Shown here: piece after piece, positions 1-7,728 of the stretch
How the letters are laid out: every line of letters starts with the position of its first letter
Position numbering within the stretch: position 1 is the stretch's first letter
Source of the DNA: Ga0074139 sp964515195
GTDB taxonomy: Bacteria > Bdellovibrionota > Bdellovibrionia > Bdellovibrionales > Bdellovibrionaceae
Reading direction: 5' to 3'
DNA length: 38,742 bases
Assembly: GCA_964515195.1 (NCBI GenBank)
Contig: CAZETK010000029.1
Location: 1-38,742 of the forward strand
The notes under the pieces: generated by a model
Told to the model about the DNA's origin: nothing
What the model saw: the letters and a program-made list of their open reading frames with translations, nothing else
The model's database searches: none
Position numbers and translations under genes: made by a program

Positions 1-456
1 CTGGCAGACATCGCAGACACCCTCTTTTTGAGGAGGCTTTGACTCGATGTGATATACCGCCCCACAAGATTTACAAACCCTTCGACCTGTTAATCTTGAA
101 GAAAGAATCTCGTAGGGGACTTCTAAAAAGATCGCTTTATCGATCTTGAGATTCAGTTTGTGTAAAAGTTTCTCGAGCGCCTCAGCTTGAGGCACTGTTC
201 TTGGAAACCCATCCAAAATAAACGAAGAGTTCCCTTTTGAAAGAACCTCTTCAACCATACTAATAACAATTTCATCAGGGACCAATTCACCTTTATCCAT
301 AAAGGCCTGAGCTCTTCTTCCCAGCTCAGTTTGATTTTTGATGGCGGCCCGAAAAAGATCTCCTGTGCTGATTTGAGTCATGTTGTCATTTTCAATCAGC
401 AAGGATGACTGGGTTCCTTTCCCAGCTCCAGGTGCCCCAAAAAGGATAATGTTCAA
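1..456 (-). CDS. adk: Adenylate kinase, zinc-binding type (3' end cut by window edge)
   Basis: Cytosolic enzyme interconverting ATP + AMP and 2 ADP. My translation of the complement gives 152 residues: P-loop GAPGAGKGTQ near residues 8-17, TGDLFRA in the AMP-binding region, DGFPRT near residue 80, then a LID domain with CKSCG and, 16 residues later, CDVC. This four-Cys pattern marks the zinc-containing LID. The start is a TTG at 456 that overlaps the secY stop (TTGA), with an AGGAGG-like site inside the secY 3' end, so translation is probably coupled to secY. The secY-adk order is the usual end of the spc operon. The C-terminal third lies outside the window. Confidence 0.95.
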   Translation of the reverse strand, partial: MNIILFGAPGAGKGTQSSLLIENDNMTQISTGDLFRAAIKNQTELGRRAQAFMDKGELVPDEIVISMVEEVLSKGNSSFILDGFPRTVPQAEALEKLLHKLNLKIDKAIFLEVPYEILSSRLTGRRVCKSCGAVYHIESKPPQKEGVCDVCQ

Positions 457-1778
457 AACTGAACCCTCCTACTGCGAATTTTAGCACCCTTCATGAAGCT
501 CTCATATTTAGTCGTAAGAAGATGCGTTTGGATCTGCTGAGCCGTATCAAGAGCCACACCCACAAGAATCAAAAGGCTTGTTCCACCAAAGTAGAACGGC
601 AGCTGGAAATAGCTAGCCAATAAGACTGGCATCACGCACACCACGCAAAGATAAGTACATCCCAAAACGTTCACGCGCTCCAGCACTCGCTGTAAGTAAT
701 CAGCCGTGCTTGCACCAGCTCGAATACCGGGAATAAATCCACCGTACTTTTTCAAGTTCTCAGCGACATCCTTCACGTTGAAAACAACTTCTGTATAGAA
801 GAAGCTGAAGAAAATAATTAAACCAACGAACAGAATATTGAAGATAACTCCATCAGGATTCAATGACTGCTGAAGATCAGCCAACCAACGAATCTCTGTA
901 AACTGCGCCATGGTTGCCGGAAACATCAGGAGAGAACTCGCAAAAATAGGAGGAATAACGCCCGGGAAATTCACCTTAATGGGAAGATGGCTAACCGGTG
1001 CGCTCATAGATTGTGGGCCAGACTGGCCACGCTGTGAATACTGAATTGTCACTCGGCGTTGCGCCACTTCCATGTAAATTACGCCGGCCACAATGGCGAC
1101 CATGAACAACAGAATCAATAAGGCAATTAATCCCTTCATCTCTCCGTTAGCCACCAGCTCAAACATTCGTTGAGCTCCACTTGGAATAGCAGCTGCAATT
1201 CCCACAAAGATGATAAGTGATGATCCATTTCCGATTCCGCGGTCCGTAATCTGCTCACCCAGCCACATCACGAAGCAGGCACCTGCCGTCAAGGTAATAA
1301 TTGTCATGACTTTAAAGGGAAGAATTCCAACCAGAGGCGCAACAACAAGCTTCGATCCCTCGAAGTCAGAGTTCATAAGCATTGTGCTAATTCCGTACCC
1401 TTGAATGATCGCCAACAAAATGGTCGCATAGCGCGTGTATTGCTGAATTTTTTTCTGCCCCGAAGGACCCTCTTTTTTTAGAGCTTCAAGAGAGGGAATA
1501 GCTGAAGTCAAAAGCTGAAAGATAATCGAAGCCGAGATATAAGGCATGATTCCCAACGCAAAAACGCTGAACTGCTCAAGAGCACCACCCGTAAATGTGT
1601 TGAAAAGACCAAAGATCCCCTGACTTTGAGACTGGAAAAATCCCATCACAGCGTTTCCATCCACCCCTGGAGTTGGAACGTGCACACCAAATCTATAAAT
1701 GGCCAGCATACCCAAAGTGAAGAGTATTCGTCTCATCAGATCTGCATTTTTGTTGCTATTCATGTTGTTAATAGCCAT
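453..1778 (-). CDS. secY: Protein translocase subunit SecY
   Basis: Central pore protein of the Sec translocon in the inner membrane, partner of SecE and SecG. The protein is 441 residues, rich in hydrophobic segments consistent with ten membrane helices, and carries the family N-terminus with RILFTLGMLAIYRFGVHVPTPG, the SIIFQLLTS stretch and the C-terminal FIPGIRAG and SRRVQF regions. A TTG three codons upstream would extend the frame, but AAGGA sits 9 bases before the ATG at 1778 and directly abuts the TTG, so the ATG is preferred. It follows rplO by 38 bases, the widest gap in the superoperon, and overlaps adk by 4 bases. Confidence 0.97.
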   Translation of the reverse strand: MAINNMNSNKNADLMRRILFTLGMLAIYRFGVHVPTPGVDGNAVMGFFQSQSQGIFGLFNTFTGGALEQFSVFALGIMPYISASIIFQLLTSAIPSLEALKKEGPSGQKKIQQYTRYATILLAIIQGYGISTMLMNSDFEGSKLVVAPLVGILPFKVMTIITLTAGACFVMWLGEQITDRGIGNGSSLIIFVGIAAAIPSGAQRMFELVANGEMKGLIALLILLFMVAIVAGVIYMEVAQRRVTIQYSQRGQSGPQSMSAPVSHLPIKVNFPGVIPPIFASSLLMFPATMAQFTEIRWLADLQQSLNPDGVIFNILFVGLIIFFSFFYTEVVFNVKDVAENLKKYGGFIPGIRAGASTADYLQRVLERVNVLGCTYLCVVCVMPVLLASYFQLPFYFGGTSLLILVGVALDTAQQIQTHLLTTKYESFMKGAKIRSRRVQF

Positions 1779-1816
1779 GCCACCCAATCCTTCGCAGTTG
1801 ATTAATCCTTAAAAAC

Positions 1817-2266
1817 TTATGCTTGCAAACTCAAGACTTCAGCTTTGCCACCCGCCTTTTCGATGGCGGCCTTAGCCTTTTCGCTGAACTTATGAGCCTT
1901 CACTGTAACTGCAGATTTAATCTCGCCGTTACCCAAAACCTTAACCAAAGAACCCTTTTTAACAAGACCAGCTTGCGAAAGAGTCACGGGGTTGATTTCA
2001 GAACCTAATTTTTCAAGTTGAGAAAGATTAACAATCTCGAAACGAGTTTGGAATGCCACGTTGCTAAATCCAAATTTAGGAAGGCGACGATGAAGCGGAG
2101 TTTGTCCACCCTCAAAACCACGGCGAATACTGCCGCCAGATCTCTGAGTCTGACCTTTTCCCCCTTTACCAGAGAAGCCACCTAAGCCAGAACCGATTCC
2201 TCGGCCCACTCTTTTGGGGTAGTGAGTCGACCCTTCGGCTGGAGATAATTTAGAAAGAAGTCCCAT
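1817..2266 (-). CDS. rplO: 50S ribosomal protein L15
   Basis: Late-assembly large-subunit protein that contacts 23S rRNA. The 149-residue length and the N-terminal glycine-rich, basic section (RVGRGIGSGLGGFSGKGGKG, then GGQTPLHRRLPKFGF) are diagnostic of L15. The ATG at 2266 has AGGAG about 6 bases upstream. It lies 9 bases after rpmD and before secY, the standard L30-L15-SecY order of the spc operon. Confidence 0.97.
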   Translation of the reverse strand: MGLLSKLSPAEGSTHYPKRVGRGIGSGLGGFSGKGGKGQTQRSGGSIRRGFEGGQTPLHRRLPKFGFSNVAFQTRFEIVNLSQLEKLGSEINPVTLSQAGLVKKGSLVKVLGNGEIKSAVTVKAHKFSEKAKAAIEKAGGKAEVLSLQA

Positions 2267-2275
2267 GTTTTACTC

Positions 2276-2461
2276 CTACTTAACAACTTCAACGTTCAAC
2301 AAATGTTGAACCTTAAGAATTTGGCCCCGGTTTGCGGGAGTGTCCGTTACTTCAACTGTTTGGAGTCGTTTTTTAAGCCCCAAACAACGAACGGCATCGC
2401 GCTGACTCTGAGTGCAACCAATTAATGATCTTTCTAGTGTGACTTTAAACACTTTAGCCAT
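2276..2461 (-). CDS. rpmD: 50S ribosomal protein L30
   Basis: Small 61-residue large-subunit protein. The pattern of an N-terminal strand (VFKVTLERSLIG), the CLGLKKRLQTVEV segment and a C-terminal LLNVEVVK fits L30. Start is ATG at 2461 with GAGGAG upstream. L30 is absent in many bacterial groups, so its retention here is mildly informative. It sits between rpsE (11-base gap) and rplO (9-base gap). Confidence 0.95.
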   Translation of the reverse strand: MAKVFKVTLERSLIGCTQSQRDAVRCLGLKKRLQTVEVTDTPANRGQILKVQHLLNVEVVK

Positions 2462-2472
2462 GAGTCACTCCT

Positions 2473-2925
2473 CTACTTTAGATTTTTGAGCTGTTTCAGC
2501 CCGTCCAATGTAGCTCGAACCGCATTATGAGGGTTTCGAGTGCCTACACACTTTGTTAAAATATCTTTTACACCGACTGATTCCAAAACGGCGCGAACAG
2601 CACCACCCGCAATCACACCAGTTCCAGGAGCCGCAGGACGCATGATAACTTTCGCGGCCCCAAAGATTCCAATTACTTCGTGAGGGATTGTACGGCCCTC
2701 TTGCAGCTCAACCGATTTAGAATTCTTCCTAGCGGCACGAGATGCTTTACCAATGGCCTCGGGAACTTCGCCGGCTTTTCCGGAACCGAAACCAATCTGA
2801 CCATTCTTGTCACCAATTACAACCAAGGCGGCAAAAGAGAAGCGGCGACCGCCCTTAACAACTTTTGTTACTCGATTGATCGCAACTACGCGCTCTTCAA
2901 ATTCAGTTGCTACTTTGTTTTCCAC
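2473..2925 (-). CDS. rpsE: 30S ribosomal protein S5
   Basis: Small-subunit protein at the decoding-centre back side, important for accuracy and mRNA unwinding. 150 residues: N-terminal double-stranded-RNA-binding fold with RVVAINRVTKVVKGGRRFSF and GDKNGQIGFGSGKA, then the C-terminal GTGVIAGGAVRAVLE and LTKCVGTRNPHN segments. The start is GTG at 2925, with AGGAG 6 bases upstream; an overlapping ATG just upstream is in another frame. Ten bases separate it from rplR. Confidence 0.97.
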   Translation of the reverse strand: MENKVATEFEERVVAINRVTKVVKGGRRFSFAALVVIGDKNGQIGFGSGKAGEVPEAIGKASRAARKNSKSVELQEGRTIPHEVIGIFGAAKVIMRPAAPGTGVIAGGAVRAVLESVGVKDILTKCVGTRNPHNAVRATLDGLKQLKNLK

Positions 2926-2935
2926 GCATATCTCC

Positions 2936-3307
2936 TTAGAAGTTTAATCCACCTTCACGAGCGCCATCGGCCAAAGCCTTTACGCGACCATGGTAAATGA
3001 AGCCGTTGCGATCAAAAACGACGTCTTTAATGTTCTTAGCAGTAGCTGCTTTCGCGACCGCCATGCCAACTTGTTTTGCCAATTCAACACCTGATTCCTT
3101 GAAATCACCTTTCAAAGAAGAAGCTGCCACCAGAGTGTGCCCGCTCACATCATTAATGATTTGAGCGTACATGTGATGTGCGCTTCTGAAAACGACCAAG
3201 CGAGGACGTTCCTCAGTGCCCTTAACAGTCTTTCGAATACGAATCTTCTTTTTAAGACGATTCGTTTTTCTCTCTGCTGTGTGCTTACGAACTTTAAGTT
3301 TCATCAT
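2936..3307 (-). CDS. rplR: 50S ribosomal protein L18
   Basis: 5S rRNA-binding protein of the central protuberance, acting with L5. 123 residues: a basic N-terminus (KHTAERKTNRLKKKIRIRK) then GTEERPRLVVFRSAHHMYAQIIND and the C-terminal DRNGFIYHGRVKALADGAREGGL, all typical of L18. Two adjacent ATGs are possible starts; AGGGG is 6 bases before the first, which is used here. It lies 12 bases after rplF. Confidence 0.97.
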   Translation of the reverse strand: MMKLKVRKHTAERKTNRLKKKIRIRKTVKGTEERPRLVVFRSAHHMYAQIINDVSGHTLVAASSLKGDFKESGVELAKQVGMAVAKAATAKNIKDVVFDRNGFIYHGRVKALADGAREGGLNF

Positions 3308-3319
3308 AAGTCACCCCTC

Positions 3320-3862
3320 TTATTTACCAGCCGACTTACCGGCTTTGCGGCGGATGGTTTCACCTTGATAACGAACCCCTTTTCCGAGATAGGGCTCAGG
3401 TGGTCGATAAGAACGAAGTTTTGCGGCAACTTGGCCCACCAATTCACGGCTTGCACCAGAAATAGTAACCTGAGTTTGCTTGTCCACTTTCACTTCAATT
3501 CCTTCAGGAATTTCAAAAACGACTGGGTGAGAGAAGCCTAAAGAAAGCTCCAACTTCTTCCCCGAAACACTTGCACGATATCCTACACCGTGAAGCTCCA
3601 ATACTCTTGTGAAGCCCTTGCTAACACCTGTTACGGCGTTTTGGATCAAAGCACGATAGAGTCCATGAAGGGCACGAGCTTCTTTGGTCTCCTTGTTACG
3701 GATAAGGTTAATTTCCTTACCTTCAACTTTCGCACTGATTTCAGGCTTCAATGAAATGTTCAAGCTTTGCTTTGCTCCCTTAACGACAACCTCGTTTGCA
3801 GGAGTTACAGTCACTTGAACTTTGTCGTCAAAACTGACGGGTGCCTTACCTATACGAGACAT
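3320..3862 (-). CDS. rplF: 50S ribosomal protein L6
   Basis: Large-subunit protein near the factor-binding site, contacting helix 97 and the sarcin-ricin loop. 180 residues, N-terminus MSRIGKAPVSF, duplicated RNA-binding fold, and C-terminal signature PEPYLGKGVRYQGETIRRKAGK. The ATG at 3862 follows GGTGGTG. It lies 10 bases after rpsH in normal spc order. Confidence 0.97.
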   Translation of the reverse strand: MSRIGKAPVSFDDKVQVTVTPANEVVVKGAKQSLNISLKPEISAKVEGKEINLIRNKETKEARALHGLYRALIQNAVTGVSKGFTRVLELHGVGYRASVSGKKLELSLGFSHPVVFEIPEGIEVKVDKQTQVTISGASRELVGQVAAKLRSYRPPEPYLGKGVRYQGETIRRKAGKSAGK

Positions 3863-3872
3863 ATTTCACCAC

Positions 3873-4262
3873 CTACCAAACGGTACACAAAAGTTCGCCA
3901 CCAACATTCTCTTTAGCCGCAGTAGAGCCAGTCATGATGCCTCTGCTTGTGCTCAAGATGCAGATTCCCATACCGGAACGCACACTTGGAATCTCGGTTG
4001 CATGAACATACACTCGACGACCTGGAGTACTAACGCTGCTAATAGCTGTAATCGCAGATTGTCCTTTTTCATCATATTTTAAATAAACACGCATAACGCC
4101 TTGTTTAGAATCCTTCGCCACTTTGTAAGAGCGAATGTATCCACTTTGCTCCAGAATATTCGCAAGACCTACACGTATGCGAGATGCTGGAACATCGACT
4201 TTGTCATGTTTTGCCAGAGACGCATTACGAATTTGAGTTAAAAATTGTCCAACTTTATCCAT
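3873..4262 (-). CDS. rpsH: 30S ribosomal protein S8
   Basis: Primary 16S rRNA-binding protein of the central domain, 129 residues, with the N-terminal LTQIRNASLAKHDKVDVPASR segment and the C-terminal ILSTSRGIMTGSTAAKENVGGELLCTVW signature region. In enterobacteria S8 represses the spc operon by binding mRNA at the rplX-rplE region. That arrangement is altered here because rplX is missing, so whether autoregulation persists is unknown. ATG at 4262 follows AGAGGTG. Confidence 0.97.
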   Translation of the reverse strand: MDKVGQFLTQIRNASLAKHDKVDVPASRIRVGLANILEQSGYIRSYKVAKDSKQGVMRVYLKYDEKGQSAITAISSVSTPGRRVYVHATEIPSVRSGMGICILSTSRGIMTGSTAAKENVGGELLCTVW

Positions 4263-4272
4263 GATACACCTC

Positions 4273-4578
4273 TTACCAACTAGCCTTTGTTACGCCAGGA
4301 AGTTTTCCCACAAGGGCCAACTGTCTGAATGCAATACGGGACAATCCAAATTTGCGGTAGTTCCCACGAGGACGACCCGATACCTGGCATCGAGTAATAA
4401 CGCGATTTGGATTCGTATCTCGAGGCAGTTTCTGCAACTTTAAGAAAGCCGCTTGTCTTTCCTCGTCACTCAACTTGGAATCCAAAGATTGAGCTCGAAG
4501 CTCTTTTCGATGCTTATAGTATCGAGAAGATTTATCTTTTCTCTTATTGTTTTTTTCAATTGACGCTAAACGAGCCAA
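4273..4578 (-). CDS. rpsN: 30S ribosomal protein S14, long zinc-free type
   Basis: Small-subunit head protein. 101 residues, with C-terminal NRCxxSGRPRG-type segment (here TRCQVSGRPRGNYRKFGLSRIAFR) and GKLPGVTKASW. The length and lack of paired CxxC motifs identify the zinc-independent form. The start is a TTG at 4578 (LARLAS read as MARLAS), with GAGGTG 4 bases upstream. It lies 11 bases after rplE and 10 before rpsH. Confidence 0.96.
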   Translation of the reverse strand: MARLASIEKNNKRKDKSSRYYKHRKELRAQSLDSKLSDEERQAAFLKLQKLPRDTNPNRVITRCQVSGRPRGNYRKFGLSRIAFRQLALVGKLPGVTKASW

Positions 4579-4589
4579 ATTTCACCTCA

Positions 4590-5129
4590 TTACTTTCTAA
4601 AAGGCATTCCGAGAGCTTCCAACAGCGCACGACCTTCGGAATCTGTCTTAGCTGTTGTACAAATCGTAATATTCATACCGCGGACTTTTTCTACTTTATC
4701 GTAGTTAATCTCGGGGAACACGATTTGTTCTTTTAAGCCCATATTATAGTTACCGCGCCCGTCGAATCCCTTTCCTGGAAGTCCACGAAAGTCACGAACA
4801 CGAGGTAAGGCCAAGTTGTTTAACCGATCTAAGAAATACCACATTCTCTCGCGGCGCAAAGTAACTCTCACGCCGATCGCAAGACCTTTTCTCAACTTGA
4901 AGTTCGAGATGGCCTTTTTAGACTTTGTCATCACGGCTTTTTGACCCGCAATGGCTGTGATCTCATCGACAACGCTGTTAAGAACTTTCGGATTCTGAAC
5001 GGCCTCACCAGTGCAAACGCTGATAATAATTTTTTCCAAGCGAGGAACTTGCATGCTACTTTTGTAGTTCTGCTTTTTCATCAACTCAGGAACGATTTCT
5101 GTTTGATATTTATCTTTTAACCGACTCAT
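4590..5129 (-). CDS. rplE: 50S ribosomal protein L5
   Basis: 5S rRNA-binding protein of the central protuberance. 179 residues with MQVPRLEKIIISVCTGEAVQNPK, the GLAIGVRVTLRRERMWYFLDRL segment and C-terminal DSEGRALLEALGMPF. Start is ATG at 5129 with GAGG about 8 bases upstream. It follows rplN after only 11 bases. In most bacteria rplX (L24) intervenes, and it does not here. Confidence 0.97.
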   Translation of the reverse strand: MSRLKDKYQTEIVPELMKKQNYKSSMQVPRLEKIIISVCTGEAVQNPKVLNSVVDEITAIAGQKAVMTKSKKAISNFKLRKGLAIGVRVTLRRERMWYFLDRLNNLALPRVRDFRGLPGKGFDGRGNYNMGLKEQIVFPEINYDKVEKVRGMNITICTTAKTDSEGRALLEALGMPFRK

Positions 5130-5140
5130 GTCTTTACCTC

Positions 5141-5509
5141 TTAAAGTACTTCCGGAGCCAGGGACACAATCTTTACGAACTGCTTCGCACGAAGTTCACG
5201 GGCAACAGGTCCGAAAATACGAGTTCCAATAGGTTCCTTGGATGCGTTAATCAGGACTGCGGAATTATCATCAAAACGAATATAGGATCCATCAGGACGA
5301 CGTAATTTGTGAATAGTTCTTACCACCACAGCTTTTGCTACATCACCCTTCTTAACTTTAGAGTTAGGAAGAGCCTCCTTGATTGAAACCACGATTATAT
5401 CACCGATAGAGGCTGTTCGGCGCTTAGAACCGCCCAAAACCTTAATACACTGAACCTCTTTGGCTCCTGAGTTGTCGGCAACGTTGAGTCGAGTTTGCAT
5501 TTGAATCAT
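5141..5509 (-). CDS. rplN: 50S ribosomal protein L14
   Basis: Subunit-interface protein, 122 residues, starting MIQMQTRLNVADNSGAKEV with GGSKRRTASIGDIIVVSIKEA and C-terminal FVKIVSLAPEVL, all characteristic of L14. ATG at 5509 follows AGGGG. The stop is only 11 bases from the rplE start. The protein is full length, so L24 has not been fused to it. Confidence 0.97.
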   Translation of the reverse strand: MIQMQTRLNVADNSGAKEVQCIKVLGGSKRRTASIGDIIVVSIKEALPNSKVKKGDVAKAVVVRTIHKLRRPDGSYIRFDDNSAVLINASKEPIGTRIFGPVARELRAKQFVKIVSLAPEVL

Positions 5510-5523
5510 AACAACCCCTGTCC

Positions 5524-5814
5524 TTATTTAGCCTGTTCCACGATTTCAGACAGAGCCCAACGCTTCGTCTTACTCATAGGTCTAGTTTCGTGAATGCGAA
5601 CGATATCACCCACTTTCGCCTGACCCTTTTCATCATGTGCCTTAAACACAGATGTTTTCTTAAGAAATTTTCCATACTTCTTATGACGAACCATTCTGTA
5701 AACCAGAACGGAAATCGTCTTTTGCATCTTATTGCTGATCACTTCACCCACAACTTCAATCTTGCGTCCGCGAGAATCCTGTTGTGTCGTTTCAACTGCA
5801 TTTTTCTTAGCCAT
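5524..5814 (-). CDS. rpsQ: 30S ribosomal protein S17
   Basis: Primary assembly protein of the 5' domain of 16S rRNA, 96 residues. The core GEVISNKMQKTISVLVYRMVRHKKYGKF and VGDIVRIHETRPMSKTKRW identifies S17. The first 18 residues or so are a polar extension ahead of the conserved fold. ATG at 5814 follows GAGGTAGTT. Neighbours are rpmC (17-base gap) and rplN (14-base gap). Confidence 0.96.
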   Translation of the reverse strand: MAKKNAVETTQQDSRGRKIEVVGEVISNKMQKTISVLVYRMVRHKKYGKFLKKTSVFKAHDEKGQAKVGDIVRIHETRPMSKTKRWALSEIVEQAK

Positions 5815-5831
5815 AACTACCTCAGCCTGCC

Positions 5832-6017
5832 TTATTTTTTGCCAACGATCGCAGTGTTAATGCGAGCGATATCACGGCGTAGCTGACGAATATGAAGAGG
5901 ATTCGACAACTGGCCGATTGAGTTTTTCATGCGTGCTTCAAAAAGCTGCTCACTTAAAACAGCTCGCTTTTTTCTAAGTTCAGGCAAAGACATATCTTTG
6001 ATCTCTGTAAATTTCAT
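5832..6017 (-). CDS. rpmC: 50S ribosomal protein L29
   Basis: 61-residue helical protein at the polypeptide exit tunnel, near the docking site of trigger factor and SRP. The MSLPELRKKRAVLSEQLFEAR segment and the C-terminal LRRDIARINTAIVGKK form the expected two-helix hairpin. Its ATG at 6017 lies 3 bases after the rplP stop, with CGGGAG overlapping the rplP end, so translational coupling is likely. Confidence 0.95.
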   Translation of the reverse strand: MKFTEIKDMSLPELRKKRAVLSEQLFEARMKNSIGQLSNPLHIRQLRRDIARINTAIVGKK

Positions 6018-6020
6018 CGA

Positions 6021-6428
6021 TTACTCCCGCACCAAAAAACGGGTCTTAAAAGGCAACTTGTGGGCTGCTCTTTTGAAAGCTTCTTCAGCTTGCTCCCGAG
6101 TTACACCGTTCATTTCAAATAGGACTTTGCCAGGGAGAATATTAGCCACCCAGTATTCAGGGTTGCCTTTACCACTTCCCATCCGTGTTTCAGCGGCCTT
6201 CTTAGTCACAGGTACATTCGGAAACACTCGAACCCAAATCTTACCGCCACGCTTAACTGATCGAGAGATCGCTATACGACCAGCCTCTAGTTGGCGAGCC
6301 GTCATTTTCCCGCTTTCAATGGCCTGTAGACCAAAATCACCAAAATCCAAATTAGACCCGCGATTCGCAAAGCCTCGCAATCGCCCTACAAACTGCTTAC
6401 GCCATTTAACTCTCTTAGGACTTAACAC
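6021..6428 (-). CDS. rplP: 50S ribosomal protein L16
   Basis: Large-subunit protein that helps position A-site tRNA. 135 residues with LSPKRVKWRKQ at the N-terminus, the FGDFGLQAIESGKMTARQLEAGR segment and GKGNPEYWVANILPGKVLFEM. The start is GTG at 6428, overlapping the end of rpsC by 14 bases; AGGAGG lies 6 bases upstream inside rpsC. The overlap is typical of this gene pair. Confidence 0.97.
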   Translation of the reverse strand: MLSPKRVKWRKQFVGRLRGFANRGSNLDFGDFGLQAIESGKMTARQLEAGRIAISRSVKRGGKIWVRVFPNVPVTKKAAETRMGSGKGNPEYWVANILPGKVLFEMNGVTREQAEEAFKRAAHKLPFKTRFLVRE

Positions 6429-7080
6429 GGCCAGCCTCCTCTACTTCACGGGCAGACATGATATCACCCTTATAGATCCATACTTTCAAACCAATGATGC
6501 CGTAAGCAGTTGAAGCTTCGGCAGTTCCGTAGTCAATATCAGCTCGAAGAGTGTGAAGAGGCACGCTCTTCTCGTTGTACCACTCAGAACGAGCAATCTC
6601 GGCTCCATCTAAGCGACCTGAAACTCGAACCTTAATTCCGCGAACGCCACCCTTAATAGCAGCTGCGATGGCCTTTTTCAACGCCCGGCGCCAAGATACG
6701 CGCTTTTCCAATTGCTGGGCAATATTTTCAGCCACCCATTGGGCATCAACATCAGGTTTTCGGACTTCTTGAACACTCAAATGAACTTCATTAGTTGTCA
6801 GCTTTTGAACGTCAGCCTTCAAAGAGTCCATTCCGCTGCCCTTTTTCCCAATCACAACACCAGGTCGGGCTGTTGAAATGATAAGCTTTACTTTTTTAGC
6901 CGCCCTTTCCACTTCAATTTTTGTAACACCGGCATGCTTTAACCTGGATTTAATAAAGTTACGTAAGCGGATGTCTTCATGGAGATTCTCGTAATAAGTT
7001 GCACCTTTTGCATACCAACGGGAATCCCAAGTTCTGACAACACCAAGTCTTAGACCAATTGGATTAACCTTTTGTCCCAC
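6415..7080 (-). CDS. rpsC: 30S ribosomal protein S3
   Basis: mRNA-entry-channel protein with helicase-like role, 221 residues. N-terminus GQKVNPIGLRLGVVRTWDSRWY, KH domain with RPGVVIGKKGSGMD near residue 75, and the C-terminal segment RIKV-like RGIKVRVSGRLDGAEIARSEWY. The start is GTG at 7080, 2 bases after the rplV stop. A GGAG site lies within the rplV 3' end. Confidence 0.97.
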   Translation of the reverse strand: MGQKVNPIGLRLGVVRTWDSRWYAKGATYYENLHEDIRLRNFIKSRLKHAGVTKIEVERAAKKVKLIISTARPGVVIGKKGSGMDSLKADVQKLTTNEVHLSVQEVRKPDVDAQWVAENIAQQLEKRVSWRRALKKAIAAAIKGGVRGIKVRVSGRLDGAEIARSEWYNEKSVPLHTLRADIDYGTAEASTAYGIIGLKVWIYKGDIMSAREVEEAGRVKS

Positions 7081-7082
7081 GC

Positions 7083-7415
7083 TTATTTCTCCTCAAGTAC
7101 GACGTTGATATGGCTGGTCTGCTTGCGAACTCCGTAGGCGCGACCTTGGGCGCGGGGGCGGAATCTCTTAAGAACAGGGCCCTTATCTACGTAAATTGTC
7201 TTTACGTAGAGTTTGTCCAAATCCATAGTCTTTTTATAATCAGCGTTTGCAACGGCTGATTCGATTAGTTTTTTGATCATCACAGCTGATTTCTTATTCA
7301 TATAGGTCAAGGCTTTCAAAGCTGTTCCTACATCTTTGCCTCTAACTACATCAGCCACGAGACGAGCCTTTTGAGCTCCGACTCTTGCAAATCTGAGAGT
7401 TGCTTTTGCTTCCAT
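7083..7415 (-). CDS. rplV: 50S ribosomal protein L22
   Basis: Exit-tunnel protein whose beta-hairpin lines the constriction. 110 residues, with RVGAQKARLVADVVRGKDV at the N-terminus and the C-terminal hairpin KRFRPRAQGRAYGVRKQTSHINVVL. The ATG at 7415 has AGAGGTG upstream. It lies 13 bases after rpsS. Confidence 0.97.
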   Translation of the reverse strand: MEAKATLRFARVGAQKARLVADVVRGKDVGTALKALTYMNKKSAVMIKKLIESAVANADYKKTMDLDKLYVKTIYVDKGPVLKRFRPRAQGRAYGVRKQTSHINVVLEEK

Positions 7416-7428
7416 CTCTCACCTCTCC

Positions 7429-7719
7429 CTATTTTTTAGCTCCGGCACCAGCCGCAGCTTTCTTTTCCGCGTGACCATGGAATGTACGAGTGGGAGCAAA
7501 TTCTCCCAACTTGTGGCCAATCATGTTCTCTGTCACGTACACGGGAACAAACTTACGACCATTATGAACCGCTAAAGTTAACCCGATAAACTCAGGCAAC
7601 ACAGTGGAGCGACGTGACCAAGTCTTGATCACCTTCTTGTCGTTCTTCTGAATCGCCGTCTCAATCTTCTTTGCTAAGTGGTGGTCTACAAATGGACCTT
7701 TTTTAACTGAACGAGACAC
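7429..7719 (-). CDS. rpsS: 30S ribosomal protein S19
   Basis: Small-subunit head protein near the A site, 96 residues. SRSVKKGPFVDHHLAKK, then TWSRRSTVLPEFIGLTLAVHNGRKFVPVYVTENMIGHKLGEFAPTRTFHGH, which is the S19 signature region. A short Ala/Lys-rich tail follows. Start is GTG at 7719 with AGGAG upstream. It lies 9 bases after rplB. Confidence 0.97.
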   Translation of the reverse strand: MSRSVKKGPFVDHHLAKKIETAIQKNDKKVIKTWSRRSTVLPEFIGLTLAVHNGRKFVPVYVTENMIGHKLGEFAPTRTFHGHAEKKAAAGAGAKK

Positions 7720-7728
7720 AGTTCACTC

